A DNA stretch of 54,987 nt, taken from NCBI GenBank assembly GCA_017472365.1, contig JAFUQN010000157.1:1-54987 (forward strand), read 5' to 3'. Origin of the DNA: Bacillota bacterium. GTDB taxonomy: Bacteria; Bacillota; Clostridia; Peptostreptococcales; Anaerovoracaceae. The first letter of the stretch is position 1; each line of letters starts with the position of its first letter. Position numbers and translations under genes: made by a program. Below, piece by piece: positions 1 to 8,329 of the stretch. The notes beneath the pieces are model-generated. The model was given only the letters and a program-made list of their open reading frames with translations, made no database searches and was not told the origin of the DNA.

Positions 1-1
1 C

Positions 2-190
2 TTCAGAACCACCGACGTTACCGGTACCATCAAGCTGCCGGAAGGCGTTGAAATGTGCATGCCCGGAGACAACATCTCCATGGACATCGAACTGATCACT
101 CCGATCGCTATCGAAGAAGGTCTGCGTTTCGCTATTCGTGAGGGCGGCAGAACCGTTGCTTCCGGCGTTGTAGCTAAGATCAACGAATAA
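2..190 (+). CDS. tuf: Elongation factor Tu, 3' end only
   Basis: The first 62 codons in frame 2 read as the C-terminal beta-barrel (domain III) of EF-Tu: FRTTDVTG near the start, then MCMPGDN, then the ending [17 protein letters not shown] and a TAA. EF-Tu carries aminoacyl-tRNA to the ribosome as a GTP complex, and this domain contacts the tRNA T stem. The start of the gene lies outside the window. Codon use is strongly biased, as expected for a very highly expressed gene. An intrinsic terminator follows 28 bases after the stop, so the downstream salvage operon is a separate unit. Confidence 0.97.
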   Translation, partial: FRTTDVTGTIKLPEGVEMCMPGDNISMDIELITPIAIEEGLRFAIREGGRTVASGVVAKINE

Positions 191-218
191 TTCCAACTGG
201 AACTATCAAAGCCAATCA

Positions 219-249
219 AGAGCTGTTGCGAAAGCAACAGCTCTTTTTT
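219..249 (+). terminator. Intrinsic terminator of tuf
   Basis: The arms AAGAGCTGTTGC and GCAACAGCTCTT flank a GAAA loop and run directly into a T tract. This is a textbook rho-independent terminator. Confidence 0.93.
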
Positions 250-271
250 CATGTCCACAGTTAGTGTGTGA

Positions 272-300
272 TTGATTTCTGAACTAAAAATCGCTATACT
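272..300 (+). promoter_or_regulatory. Sigma-A type promoter of the salvage operon
   Basis: TTGATT at 272-277 and TATACT at 295-300 are separated by exactly 17 bases. The first gene has an AGGAGG site at 348-353, six bases before its ATG at 359. Confidence 0.75.
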
Positions 301-358
301 GAAGAGAGTAACAAAGGACTGAAATGATGCGTTTTAGCCCGATACTTAGGAGGACGTT

Positions 359-1420
359 ATGTACATCACCGATTTAGAAACACCGGCTTTGATTGCTGAC
401 AGAAATAAAATGCAAAAGAATCTGAATACAATGATGGGACTTCTGGAAGGAGCGAAGCCGAAGCTGAGACCTCATTACAAGACCCATAAGACACCGCAAA
501 TCGCCCTGTGGCAACTGAAAAACGGTGCCATTGGAATCACCTGTTCTAAATTGTCGGAGGCAGAGGACCTGGCAAGTGCCGGAGTCAACGATATCCTCAT
601 TGCCAATCAGGTGGTACAACCGTCAAAAGTGGCGAAAATGGCTCAGCTGGCAAAGTGTTGTAAACTGACAGTGTGCGTAGATAATGCTGACAATATCCGA
701 CAGATTTCCACAGCGGCGAAATTTGAGGATAGTCACATCCACTGTTATGTGGAACTGAACATCGGCATGGATCGCTGTGGTGTCAATACGTTCGAGGAGT
801 TCTATGAACTGGCTAAACTGCTGGAAGAACTGCCGAATGTGAGTTATGACGGTGTACAGGCGTATGCCGGAAACCTGGCGCATGAATATGACCAATCGAG
901 CAGAGTCAATGGTACGGCTGATAATGAAGCGCGCGTCAGCGCGCTGGTTGAATACCTGAAAGAACGCGGAATCGAAAGCCGCGAAATCAGCGGAGCCAGC
1001 ACAGGAACGGCGTATTTGAAAGCGAAGAGTACAATCTACACCGAGATCCAGGCGGGGTCGTTCATCTTTATGGATATGTCCTACAAAAGACTGGGACTGA
1101 ACCTTTTTGAAAATGCACTGCATGTAGTCTGCACCGTTATTTCAGCAGATGAAAACCACTTTGTGATCGATGCCGGGGTAAAAAGCCTTTGTCCTGACCA
1201 GGATATGCCGGCCATCGACGGATTTAATGCGGAAACGACAAAAATCAATGAGGAACATATGATTTTCTACGGGCCGCATAATTACAAAGTGGGCGATATG
1301 GTGAAGGTGATTCCGGGCCATTGCTGTTCTACGGTGAACCTGTATAATCAGATTCACTTTACCGACGAAGATAAAGTTGTAGATCGTTTGGTGATTACCA
1401 GCCGCGGAAAGTCGCAGTAG
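359..1420 (+). CDS. DSD1-type PLP enzyme (D-serine dehydratase / D-threonine aldolase-like)
   Basis: This 353-residue protein has the alanine-racemase-like N-terminal barrel and small C-terminal domain of the DSD1 / D-threonine aldolase family. The N-terminal motif PHYKTHK has the probable PLP lysine at K41. The C-terminal motif GHCCSTVN near residue 320 supplies the His and Cys that bind zinc in eukaryotic D-serine dehydratases. Family members cleave or dehydrate D-hydroxy amino acids; the substrate cannot be read from sequence. It is the first gene after a good promoter. The next genes are a kinase and a nucleoside phosphorylase, so a D-amino acid or an amino-acid-linked compound may be released by this pathway; that is inference. 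The start is fixed by AGGAGG six bases upstream. Confidence 0.8.
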   Translation: MYITDLETPALIADRNKMQKNLNTMMGLLEGAKPKLRPHYKTHKTPQIALWQLKNGAIGITCSKLSEAEDLASAGVNDILIANQVVQPSKVAKMAQLAKCCKLTVCVDNADNIRQISTAAKFEDSHIHCYVELNIGMDRCGVNTFEEFYELAKLLEELPNVSYDGVQAYAGNLAHEYDQSSRVNGTADNEARVSALVEYLKERGIESREISGASTGTAYLKAKSTIYTEIQAGSFIFMDMSYKRLGLNLFENALHVVCTVISADENHFVIDAGVKSLCPDQDMPAIDGFNAETTKINEEHMIFYGPHNYKVGDMVKVIPGHCCSTVNLYNQIHFTDEDKVVDRLVITSRGKSQ

Positions 1421-1465
1421 AAATCACGAAAATGCACGGGTAACAGACTTGTACAGGAGAATTTT

Positions 1466-2419
1466 ATGAACCAAACCTTAGTCATCGGGTCGGCAGTGGT
1501 GGACGTGATCATTGAAATTCCGCACCTTCCCAAAACCCAGGAAGACATTCATATCAAAAAACAATCCCGTTCACTGGGAGGATGTGCCTATCTGGCCTCG
1601 GATATTCTGCGGCATTTCCACGCTCCCAACAGCCTGTGTACAGCTGTGGGCGGCGGAATCTACGGCGATTACGTGAGAAAGCATCTGCAGCAGAGGGGTG
1701 TACCCATCTACGTCAACCGTCCGGATCATGAGAATGGATGCTGCTATTGCATGGTGGAGGAAGGCGGAGAGCGGACGTTCATCGTGGATCACGGTGTCGA
1801 ATATACCTTTGATGAATCGTATCTGGAGCACATCGATACCGGAAGTATCGACAGCGTTTACGTCTGTGGATTGGAACTGGAAGAAGTGAACGGTCCGGAA
1901 ATCCTGGCCTATTTAGAAAAACATCCGCAATATACCGTTTATTTTGCGCCAGGCGCACGGGTCATGAAGATTCAGACGGAACGAATGGAGCGGATGTTAT
2001 CGCTTCATCCGGTCCTCCATATGAATGACGAAGAGGCGATGACGTATTCCGGAGAATCGACGCCGGAAAAAGCGGCCAGAATGCTTTTCAGCCGGACGCG
2101 GAACGCAGTGATCATTACGCTGGGGTCGAAAGGTTCTTATTGCTATGATGGTGAAAGGGACTGGTATGCGGAACCTGTACCTTCGGAGAACGTAAAAGAT
2201 ACGATCGGTGCGGGTGATTCTCATATCGGAACGATCATGGCCTGTCGCAGATATGGATTTTCTTTTGCGGAGGCCATTCAAATCGGAAACCACATTTCAT
2301 CGGCTGTGGTTTCCAACACCGGCGGAATGTTGTCGCCGGAGGATTTCCAGGGTGCACTGGAGAAGATGCCGGAGGAATTGCGTTGCAGGCTGAACGCAGC
2401 CATGAAGCGCGCAGAATAA
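1466..2419 (+). CDS. PfkB-family carbohydrate/nucleoside kinase
   Basis: 317 residues with the PfkB (ribokinase) fold: an N-terminal VIGSAVVDVI strand, a SLGGCAYLAS segment at the usual substrate-binding glycine pair, and the C-terminal DTIGAGDS motif (about residue 249), whose Asp is the catalytic base and whose glycines form the anion hole. The family phosphorylates sugars, nucleosides or sugar-nucleoside hybrids with ATP. It lies 45 bases after the PLP enzyme and 47 bases before the phosphorylase-family gene, so a role in phosphorylating a ribose- or base-derived product is likely. A ribokinase-like or pseudouridine-kinase-like activity is possible; I cannot choose between them. Confidence 0.85.
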   Translation: MNQTLVIGSAVVDVIIEIPHLPKTQEDIHIKKQSRSLGGCAYLASDILRHFHAPNSLCTAVGGGIYGDYVRKHLQQRGVPIYVNRPDHENGCCYCMVEEGGERTFIVDHGVEYTFDESYLEHIDTGSIDSVYVCGLELEEVNGPEILAYLEKHPQYTVYFAPGARVMKIQTERMERMLSLHPVLHMNDEEAMTYSGESTPEKAARMLFSRTRNAVIITLGSKGSYCYDGERDWYAEPVPSENVKDTIGAGDSHIGTIMACRRYGFSFAEAIQIGNHISSAVVSNTGGMLSPEDFQGALEKMPEELRCRLNAAMKRAE

Positions 2420-2466
2420 CGTTTTTGACGGGGAAACCCCGCGTAGATATTAAGGAGGATAAAACA

Positions 2467-3198
2467 ATGGAAAAGTTAGTACCTATTATCGATATCCCTT
2501 ACAATAAGATCAATCCGAGAGTTATCGTATGCGGCGATCCCAAGCGTGCAGAAAAGATCGCAGGACGTTTGGACGATGTGGAAGTTGTTGCAAAGAGCCG
2601 TGAATACTGGACATTCAACGGAACGTACAAAGGAGTTCCCGTGACGGTATCGTCCCACGGTGTCGGTGCAGCTGGTGCCCATGTCTCCTTTGAAGGCCTG
2701 ATCCTGGGCGGCGCCAAGGTCATGATTCGCGTGGGAACCTGCGGTTCCCTGCAGGAAGGCGATCCTCAGGGTGCGTTGTATGTGGCAACTGCGGCTTGCC
2801 GTGAAGAAGGTGTAACTCAGCAGTTGATCCCCATGTCGTATCCTGCGGTAGCAGATCACGAGGTCGTTGCGGAAATGCTGAAAGCCGTAAAGGCTACCGG
2901 TGCATGGTATAAGAAGGGGATCATTGTTACAGGCGGGATCTTCTATAAAGGGTTGATTCCGACAAATAACCGGTTATATGCACAGGCCGGCTGCGTTGCT
3001 TTTGAAAATGAAGCGGCTATGCTGTTCGTCACCTGTTCTCTTCACGGAATCAAGGCGGGCTGTATCTCTGCGGCTGACGGCCCCTGTTTCGAATTCGTAG
3101 GATCCGAAGAATTCGACCATAATCCGGCTCCCATGGCGAAGGCTATGGAAAATCAGATCACTGTTGCTCTGGAAAGTATCATCAACGTAGAGGTGTAA
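2467..3198 (+). CDS. Nucleoside phosphorylase family protein (uridine/purine phosphorylase fold)
   Basis: 243 residues from the ATG at 2467, which has AAGGAGG ten bases upstream; a longer in-frame extension back to 2383 overlaps the preceding gene and has no ribosome site. RVIVCGDPKRAEKIA is the phosphate-binding start of the PNP/UDP family, GTCGSLQ is the conserved glycine-rich segment, and FENEAAML stands where most members have VEMEAA. The family splits nucleosides with phosphate into base and sugar-1-phosphate. The Met to Asn change in the ribose-contact motif suggests a somewhat different nucleoside. It sits between a PfkB kinase and an oxidoreductase and upstream of a nucleoside importer. 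Confidence 0.88.
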   Translation: MEKLVPIIDIPYNKINPRVIVCGDPKRAEKIAGRLDDVEVVAKSREYWTFNGTYKGVPVTVSSHGVGAAGAHVSFEGLILGGAKVMIRVGTCGSLQEGDPQGALYVATAACREEGVTQQLIPMSYPAVADHEVVAEMLKAVKATGAWYKKGIIVTGGIFYKGLIPTNNRLYAQAGCVAFENEAAMLFVTCSLHGIKAGCISAADGPCFEFVGSEEFDHNPAPMAKAMENQITVALESIINVEV

Positions 3199-3199
3199 C

Positions 3200-4300
3200 A
3201 TGAAAGCAGTTATCATCGGCGCAGGGTTCGCCGGACAGGTCCATGCAGCAGCACTGGCTGCCTGTGGTGTGGAAGTGGCAGGGATCATCACCTCCCGCAT
3301 GGAAACGGCAGAGGCGTTTGCAAAACAATGGAACATTCCCAAGTGGGGAACGGAGTTGGAACTGGCTTTCGGTGACGATATCGACGCCGTTCATATCTGT
3401 ACACCGCCCACGACCCATGGATGGATGGTAAAAGAACTTCTGAAGCATGGAAAGAACGTGCTCTGTGAAAAGCCACTGAGCTTTGATGCGGGCGAAGCAG
3501 AAGAAATTGCAAAAATCGCCAGAGAAAGCGGACGGATCTGTGCGCTGACCTTCAACGTGCGTTATCACATGGCGGCTCAGAAGGCACGTGAAATCATTCA
3601 GTCCGGTGAATTCGGACGCCCGCTGATCATCCACGGAAATTATATGCAGGAATTCAATGCCTTTCCGGCGCCGCTGGACTGGCGCTACAAGCCGGAACTG
3701 GCCGGAACCATGAGAGCGGTCAGTGAAATCGGAAGCCACTGGATCGATCTGGCTCAGTACATCTCCGGAAAGAAAGTGACCGCAGTTTCGGCAATGTTCG
3801 GAAATTTCCATCCTGATCGTATACTGGCGGATGGAATGATGTATCCCACCGATGCTGATGTGAAGGGCGAACCGATCCACATCGTATCGGAAGATGCTGC
3901 AGCGCTGACATTCAAATATGAAGACGGGGCCATGGGAAACGTTCTCCTGTCGGAAATTTCCCCGGGACGCGGAAACCGCCTGACGCTGGAAATCACCTGT
4001 CAGTACGGAAACCTGTGGTGGAATGAAGAAGATAATAATATTTTATACACTGCCAAGAAGGGAGAAGGCGTGAAAATGGAAGTATTCGCTTTCGGAAACG
4101 GCTTCACTGACACCTTCCGGACACTTTTGGGCAACTATTACGGGGCAATCGCTTCCGCGAAGGAAGCCGCGCCGCAAGGCGGCGCGATTGCCAGTGTGGT
4201 GGAAAACTGGCCCACCTTTGAAGAAGGTGCGCAGGTGACGGCGGTATGCTGCGCAGCAGCGAAAAGTGCAGAAGAAGACTCCCGATGGGTCACTGTATAG
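3200..4300 (+). CDS. Gfo/Idh/MocA family NAD(P)-dependent oxidoreductase
   Basis: 366 residues. The N-terminal Rossmann motif is IIGAGFAGQVH (residues 4-14), followed by VHICTPPTTH and the EKPL motif near residue 94 that carries the nicotinamide-contacting Lys. The C-terminal half is the alpha/beta substrate domain with GSHWIDLAQ. Family members oxidise or reduce sugars, inositols and related polyols. The ATG follows the previous stop by one base with GTAGAGGTG as the ribosome site, so it is translationally coupled to the phosphorylase gene. It likely modifies the sugar released by that enzyme (inference). Confidence 0.88.
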   Translation: MKAVIIGAGFAGQVHAAALAACGVEVAGIITSRMETAEAFAKQWNIPKWGTELELAFGDDIDAVHICTPPTTHGWMVKELLKHGKNVLCEKPLSFDAGEAEEIAKIARESGRICALTFNVRYHMAAQKAREIIQSGEFGRPLIIHGNYMQEFNAFPAPLDWRYKPELAGTMRAVSEIGSHWIDLAQYISGKKVTAVSAMFGNFHPDRILADGMMYPTDADVKGEPIHIVSEDAAALTFKYEDGAMGNVLLSEISPGRGNRLTLEITCQYGNLWWNEEDNNILYTAKKGEGVKMEVFAFGNGFTDTFRTLLGNYYGAIASAKEAAPQGGAIASVVENWPTFEEGAQVTAVCCAAAKSAEEDSRWVTV

Positions 4301-4308
4301 GAGGAAAC

Positions 4309-4824
4309 ATGGAAAAAGATATGATCAAAATTCCCAGACCGGAGGTGGAAACGCTGATTCGGGAACTGGGTCTGAGTCCCCTTCCGGGTGAGGGAGGAAT
4401 GAGTTTCCAGACGTATCTCAGCGAAAAGAAAATCGGAGAGGAACCGGGTGGAACGGCGATCTATTACCTGTTGACCGGAAAAGCCTATTCCCATCTTCAC
4501 CGTCTCACCGGCGATGAAGTGTATCATTTTTATCTGGGGGATCCGGTGGAATTGACAGAACTGCTTCCTGACGGAACAGCGAAAACCACTGTTCTGGGCC
4601 ATGATATCCTGGGTGGACAGAAGGTGCAGCATGTGGTTCCTGCCGGTCACTGGCAGGGCTCCTGTTTGGCGGAAGGAAGTTCCTGGGCGCTGATGGGGAC
4701 CACCATGTGTCCCGGATATACCGATGAATGTTATGAACACGGGGAGAAAGAGGCTCTTTTGGAGCAGTATCCTCAGGCGAAGGATGCGATCGAACAGCTG
4801 ACCGGCGATCCAATTTATGAATAA
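4309..4824 (+). CDS. Cupin-family protein (DUF985 / cupin_5 type)
   Basis: 171 residues from the ATG at 4309, preceded by AGGAGG; an earlier in-frame codon at 4246 lies inside the previous gene. The sequence fits the short cupin_5 (YML079W-like) family: GGTAIYYLLTGKAYSHLHRL, then DEVYHFYLGDPVEL, then VPAGHWQGS and PGYTDECYEHG. The His and Glu residues in these strands could hold a metal. Proteins of this family have been proposed to act on sugars or nucleotide-sugar-like ligands, but the function is not established. It is packed into the salvage operon. Confidence 0.8.
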   Translation: MEKDMIKIPRPEVETLIRELGLSPLPGEGGMSFQTYLSEKKIGEEPGGTAIYYLLTGKAYSHLHRLTGDEVYHFYLGDPVELTELLPDGTAKTTVLGHDILGGQKVQHVVPAGHWQGSCLAEGSSWALMGTTMCPGYTDECYEHGEKEALLEQYPQAKDAIEQLTGDPIYE

Positions 4825-4836
4825 GGAGTGATGACG

Positions 4837-5391
4837 ATGACGTATGAACTGCACGTGGGAAATGTGACAAGACATCTTCCTGTTATGAATATCAGCGATG
4901 ATCTGGCGATCGCCAGCTTTGTAATGCTGGGTGATGTGGAGCTGGTGGAAGAATCGGCGAAACTGTTGGCGGAACGCCTTCCGGAAGTGGACTATATCGT
5001 TACTGCAGAGGCTAAGGGGATTCCTTTAGTCCAGGAGATGGCCCGTGTTATGGGTATGAAGCGATATGTGGTGGCTAGAAAAAGCATTAAGGCTTACATG
5101 GAAAACATTATCAGTTGTTCTGTACAGTCCATTACGACCCAGAAACTCCAGACACTGTATTTAGATGGTAAGGAAGCGGAATTACTGCGGGGAAAGAAAA
5201 TCGCTCTGGTGGACGACGTGATTTCCACGGGAGAAAGTTTGAGAGCGTTGGAAACACTGGCAGAACAGTGCGGTGCGGAAATCGTGGTCCGTGCGGCAGT
5301 GCTGGCGGAAGGTGATGCTCAGAAACGTACCGATATTATTTTTCTTGAGAAGCTCCCGCTTTTTGATGCAAAGACAGGAAAGATGTTGTAA
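4837..5391 (+). CDS. Purine-type phosphoribosyltransferase (adenine phosphoribosyltransferase-like)
   Basis: 184 residues. The PRPP-binding loop is ALVDDVISTGESL near residues 124-136, with the two Asp residues that hold PRPP-Mg. TAEAKGIPL near residue 60 matches the other conserved part of the APRT/XPRT group. Three in-frame starts exist (4828 GTG, 4831 ATG, 4837 ATG); the last is chosen because it is eight bases after the AAGGAG site. It would return a free base to the nucleotide pool, completing a pathway in which the upstream phosphorylase frees the base and the downstream transporter imports the nucleoside. The base could be adenine, hypoxanthine or xanthine. Confidence 0.82.
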   Translation: MTYELHVGNVTRHLPVMNISDDLAIASFVMLGDVELVEESAKLLAERLPEVDYIVTAEAKGIPLVQEMARVMGMKRYVVARKSIKAYMENIISCSVQSITTQKLQTLYLDGKEAELLRGKKIALVDDVISTGESLRALETLAEQCGAEIVVRAAVLAEGDAQKRTDIIFLEKLPLFDAKTGKML

Positions 5392-5419
5392 AATCATCGG
5401 GTAAAGATTTCGGTATGGC

Positions 5420-5448
5420 TTGAAATATCTTGGAAAAAAGGATATAAT
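5420..5448 (+). promoter_or_regulatory. Strong internal promoter before the nucleoside transporter, with a structured leader
   Basis: TTGAAA (5420-5425) and TATAAT (5443-5448) are 17 bases apart, an excellent sigma-A promoter. The transcript would carry about 100 untranslated bases. A 9-bp hairpin pairs 5488-5496 (ATAGAACTG) with 5515-5523 across an 18-base AT-rich loop, shortly before the ribosome site. I do not recognise the leader as a purine riboswitch. Confidence 0.78.
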
Positions 5449-5552
5449 AAAGTGTATTTTAGGGTGAAAAGCCCAAAATGACGAAGGATAGAACTGCTAT
5501 TTTTTTAAAATGTTCGGTTCTATTTATGAGTAAAAGAAAAGAGGTAATTCAA

Positions 5553-6695
5553 ATGAAACAGACAAAGAAGTGGTTAGCTCTGCTGCTGGCTCTGGCAATG
5601 GTATTTGCTCTGGTTGGCTGCGGCGGCGGCGAAGCTGAAACTGAAGGTGAAGGCGAAGGTCAGGAAGGCCTGAGAATTGTACAGGTTTCCTCCGGTGCTG
5701 GTATCGACGACGGTTCTTTCAACCAGAACGTATACGAAGGTATCACTGCATTTATTGATTCCCGCGGCGGAATCGACACTGTAAACGATATTCTGGACTC
5801 CACCGGTGACCCGGCTGCTGCTGTTCAGGCTGTAGCTGACATCGTAGCTGACTATGACATCATCGTTACTCCCGGTTTCCAGTTTGCTGGTATCACTTCC
5901 ATCGCTCAGGAAAACCCGGACAAGATTTTCATCATCGTTGACGCATTCCCGACCGACGAAACTGGTGCTCCCATCGTTCTGGACAACGTATATGGTATGC
6001 TGTTCACCGAACATGAAGGTGGTTTCTTCGCTGGTATCGCAGCAGCTATGACTTCTCAGACTGGCAAGGTTGCTTCCGTTCACGGTATCGCATTCGAATC
6101 CAACGTAAACTATCAGTGGGGCTTCGAATCCGGTGTTGAATATGCAAACAAGCACTACGGCACCAACGTAGAAGTAGTTGAACTGCCCGCATACGCTGGT
6201 ACCGACGTAACCGGCGCTAACGTTGGCGGTAACTATGTAGGAAGCTTTGCAGACCCCGCTACCGGTAAGGTTATCGCAGAAGCTCTGATTGCTCAGGGCG
6301 TAGACGTAATCTTCCCCGCAGGCGGTTCCTCCGGTAACGGTTGTATCACCGCTGCTAAGGAAGCTGAAGGCGTATGGTTCATCGGCTGTGACGCTGACCA
6401 GTACAAGGACGGCGCTAAGGGCGATGCTAACATCTGTCTGACTTCTGTTCTGAAGTGCATGGACGTTATCGTAGAACGTCAGCTGAACGCTATCGTTGAT
6501 GGTACTTTCGCAGGTGAAAACGCTCTGCTGAACGCAAGCAACGATGCTACCGGTTATGTGACTGGTGAACACTGCCAGCTGAGCGAAGAAGCTCTGGCTG
6601 CTCTGGAAGAAGTATTTGCTCTGGTTAAGGACGGCACCATCGTTCCCGCAGGCAACTTCAACGGCCACACTCCGGACAACTTCCCCGGACTGTAA
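5553..6695 (+). CDS. BMP-family nucleoside-binding lipoprotein of an ABC importer
   Basis: 380 residues from the ATG at 5553 with AAGAGG upstream; an in-frame codon at 5478 lies in the leader and would spoil the signal peptide. The N-terminus is a lipoprotein signal: two lysines, a leucine/alanine-rich core and the lipobox LVGC with C23 as the lipidated residue, then an acidic linker. The body matches the PnrA/BmpA family (GSGAGIDDGSFNQ-like region, YDIIVTPGFQF, GGFFAGIAAAM, PAGGSSGNG, GCDADQY), which binds purine nucleosides outside the membrane. Codon use is extremely biased, as in tuf, which implies very high expression. A hairpin terminator follows, so the lipoprotein is probably made in excess of the other transporter parts. 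Confidence 0.92.
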   Translation: MKQTKKWLALLLALAMVFALVGCGGGEAETEGEGEGQEGLRIVQVSSGAGIDDGSFNQNVYEGITAFIDSRGGIDTVNDILDSTGDPAAAVQAVADIVADYDIIVTPGFQFAGITSIAQENPDKIFIIVDAFPTDETGAPIVLDNVYGMLFTEHEGGFFAGIAAAMTSQTGKVASVHGIAFESNVNYQWGFESGVEYANKHYGTNVEVVELPAYAGTDVTGANVGGNYVGSFADPATGKVIAEALIAQGVDVIFPAGGSSGNGCITAAKEAEGVWFIGCDADQYKDGAKGDANICLTSVLKCMDVIVERQLNAIVDGTFAGENALLNASNDATGYVTGEHCQLSEEALAALEEVFALVKDGTIVPAGNFNGHTPDNFPGL

Positions 6696-6707
6696 TTGAG
6701 ACCTGGA

Positions 6708-6747
6708 AATGGGATATCCTGCTTCGCAGGGTATCCCATTATTTTTC
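6708..6747 (+). terminator. Partial terminator between lipoprotein and ATPase genes
   Basis: A 14-bp stem (AATGGGATATCCTG and its near complement CAGGGTATCCCATT) around a CTTCG loop is followed by ATTTTT. No new promoter is evident before the next gene, so this probably attenuates rather than ends transcription. Confidence 0.8.
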
Positions 6748-6799
6748 ATAATCGCAACAACAAATCCGACATAACTATGTGAGGATAAGGAGATCGCAG

Positions 6800-8329
6800 A
6801 TGAGCGAATACATTGTGGAGATGCGTCATGTGACTAAGCGGTTCCCCGGGATCGTGGCCAATGACGATGTCAGCCTCGGAATCAAAAAAGGCGAGATTTT
6901 CGCGCTGCTGGGAGAAAACGGCGCCGGAAAATCCACGCTGATGAGTATTTTGTTCGGTATGTATGAGCCGGACGAAGGCGAAGTGTATGTACGTGGAAAG
7001 AAGGTCGAAACCTTCTCTCCGAATCACGCTACAGAACTGAATATCGGTATGGTGCATCAGCATTTCAAACTGGTATCCAATTATACAATTACAGAGAATA
7101 TTATTTTGGGTATGGAACCGCAGAAGAAAAAGTTCGGTTTTTTACCCGTTGTCGATATTAAAAACACCAATAAAAAAATTGCGGAACTGTCCAAAAAGTT
7201 CGGTCTGGAAGTGGATCCCACCCAGAAGATCGAAAACATCAATGTTTCGATGCAGCAGCGTGTTGAAATCCTGAAGATGCTGTACCGCGAAGCGGAAATC
7301 CTGATTTTTGACGAACCGACGGCTGTTCTGACACCGCAGGAAATCGAATTCCTTCTGGAAATCATCCGTGAAATGAGACGTAACGGTAAGACCATCATTC
7401 TGATCACCCACAAGTTGGAAGAAATCAAACAGGTAGCAGACCGCTGCGCAATCATGAACCGCGGGAAGCTGATCGAAATCTGCGATGTAGCTGAAACTTC
7501 CACTAAGAAGATGGCGGAACTGATGGTGGGCCGTGAAGTCAGCTTTACTCAGGAAAAGACTCCCTGTAAGCCCGGCGAAGTGATGCTGAAGGTGGAAAAT
7601 CTGGTGGTAAAGAATGCGGACGGATTCCCCGTGGTCAACGGTGTATCTTTCAATATCCGCAGCGGCGAAATCTTTGCCATCGCCGGAGTTGCCGGAAACG
7701 GACAGGTGGAAATCGCGGATGCGATTGCCGGACTGGCTCCGGCCGCCGGAGGGAAAGTTATTTTGGACGGACAGGACATCACCAATTCGCCTGTCAAGGC
7801 CAGAAATAAGATGGGCATCGCCTATATTCCGGAAGACCGTCAGACCTGGGGATTGATCCTGGACTTTACACTGTCGGAAAACCTGCTTCTGAGACGATAT
7901 GATATCGCACCGTACTGCGTTAACGGTGTTCTGCACCGTGAGCACTTTACGGAAAAGAGTGAAGAATTGATCGAACATTTTGACATCCGTTCCGGTCAGG
8001 GTGGACAGACCATTGTCCGCAGTATGTCCGGTGGTAACCAGCAGAAGGCTATCATTGCCCGTGAAATCGACCTGGATACTCCGTTCGTTATCTTCGTACA
8101 GCCCACCCGTGGTCTGGATATCGGTGCCATTGAACGTATCCACAGTCAGATCATCGCAGAACGAGATAAGGGAAAGGCCATCCTTCTGGTTTCTCTGGAA
8201 CTGGACGAAATCATGAATCTGGCCGACACCATCGGCGTTATCTATAACGGTCAGCTTTTGAAGATCGCACCGGCTGAGACTATGACATCCAACGAAGTCG
8301 GTCAGTACATGATGGGGGTGAAGGAATAA
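6800..8329 (+). CDS. Nucleoside ABC transporter ATP-binding protein, two fused ATPase domains
   Basis: 509 residues from the ATG at 6800 (AAGGAG upstream; the earlier in-frame ATG at 6779 has no site). Domain 1 has Walker A GENGAGKST at 38-46 and Walker B LIFDEPTAVL, but its signature is degenerate (VSMQQRVEI). Domain 2 has the weak P-loop GVAGNGQVE, a good signature MSGGNQQK and the VQPTRGLD segment usual for this class. This is the YufO/NupO-type arrangement of sugar and nucleoside importers. It energises the two permeases immediately downstream; its stop is directly followed by the ATG of the first permease. Confidence 0.93.
   Translation: MSEYIVEMRHVTKRFPGIVANDDVSLGIKKGEIFALLGENGAGKSTLMSILFGMYEPDEGEVYVRGKKVETFSPNHATELNIGMVHQHFKLVSNYTITENIILGMEPQKKKFGFLPVVDIKNTNKKIAELSKKFGLEVDPTQKIENINVSMQQRVEILKMLYREAEILIFDEPTAVLTPQEIEFLLEIIREMRRNGKTIILITHKLEEIKQVADRCAIMNRGKLIEICDVAETSTKKMAELMVGREVSFTQEKTPCKPGEVMLKVENLVVKNADGFPVVNGVSFNIRSGEIFAIAGVAGNGQVEIADAIAGLAPAAGGKVILDGQDITNSPVKARNKMGIAYIPEDRQTWGLILDFTLSENLLLRRYDIAPYCVNGVLHREHFTEKSEELIEHFDIRSGQGGQTIVRSMSGGNQQKAIIAREIDLDTPFVIFVQPTRGLDIGAIERIHSQIIAERDKGKAILLVSLELDEIMNLADTIGVIYNGQLLKIAPAETMTSNEVGQYMMGVKE

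Noticed and set aside
5449..5552. Purine riboswitch before the nucleoside transporter
   Set aside because: The function would fit, but the conserved three-way junction sequences of the purine aptamer are not present.
5574..6749. Long open frame (391 codons) antisense to the nucleoside lipoprotein gene
   Set aside because: It mirrors the biased codons of a highly expressed gene; its translation has no recognisable domain and there is no ribosome site.
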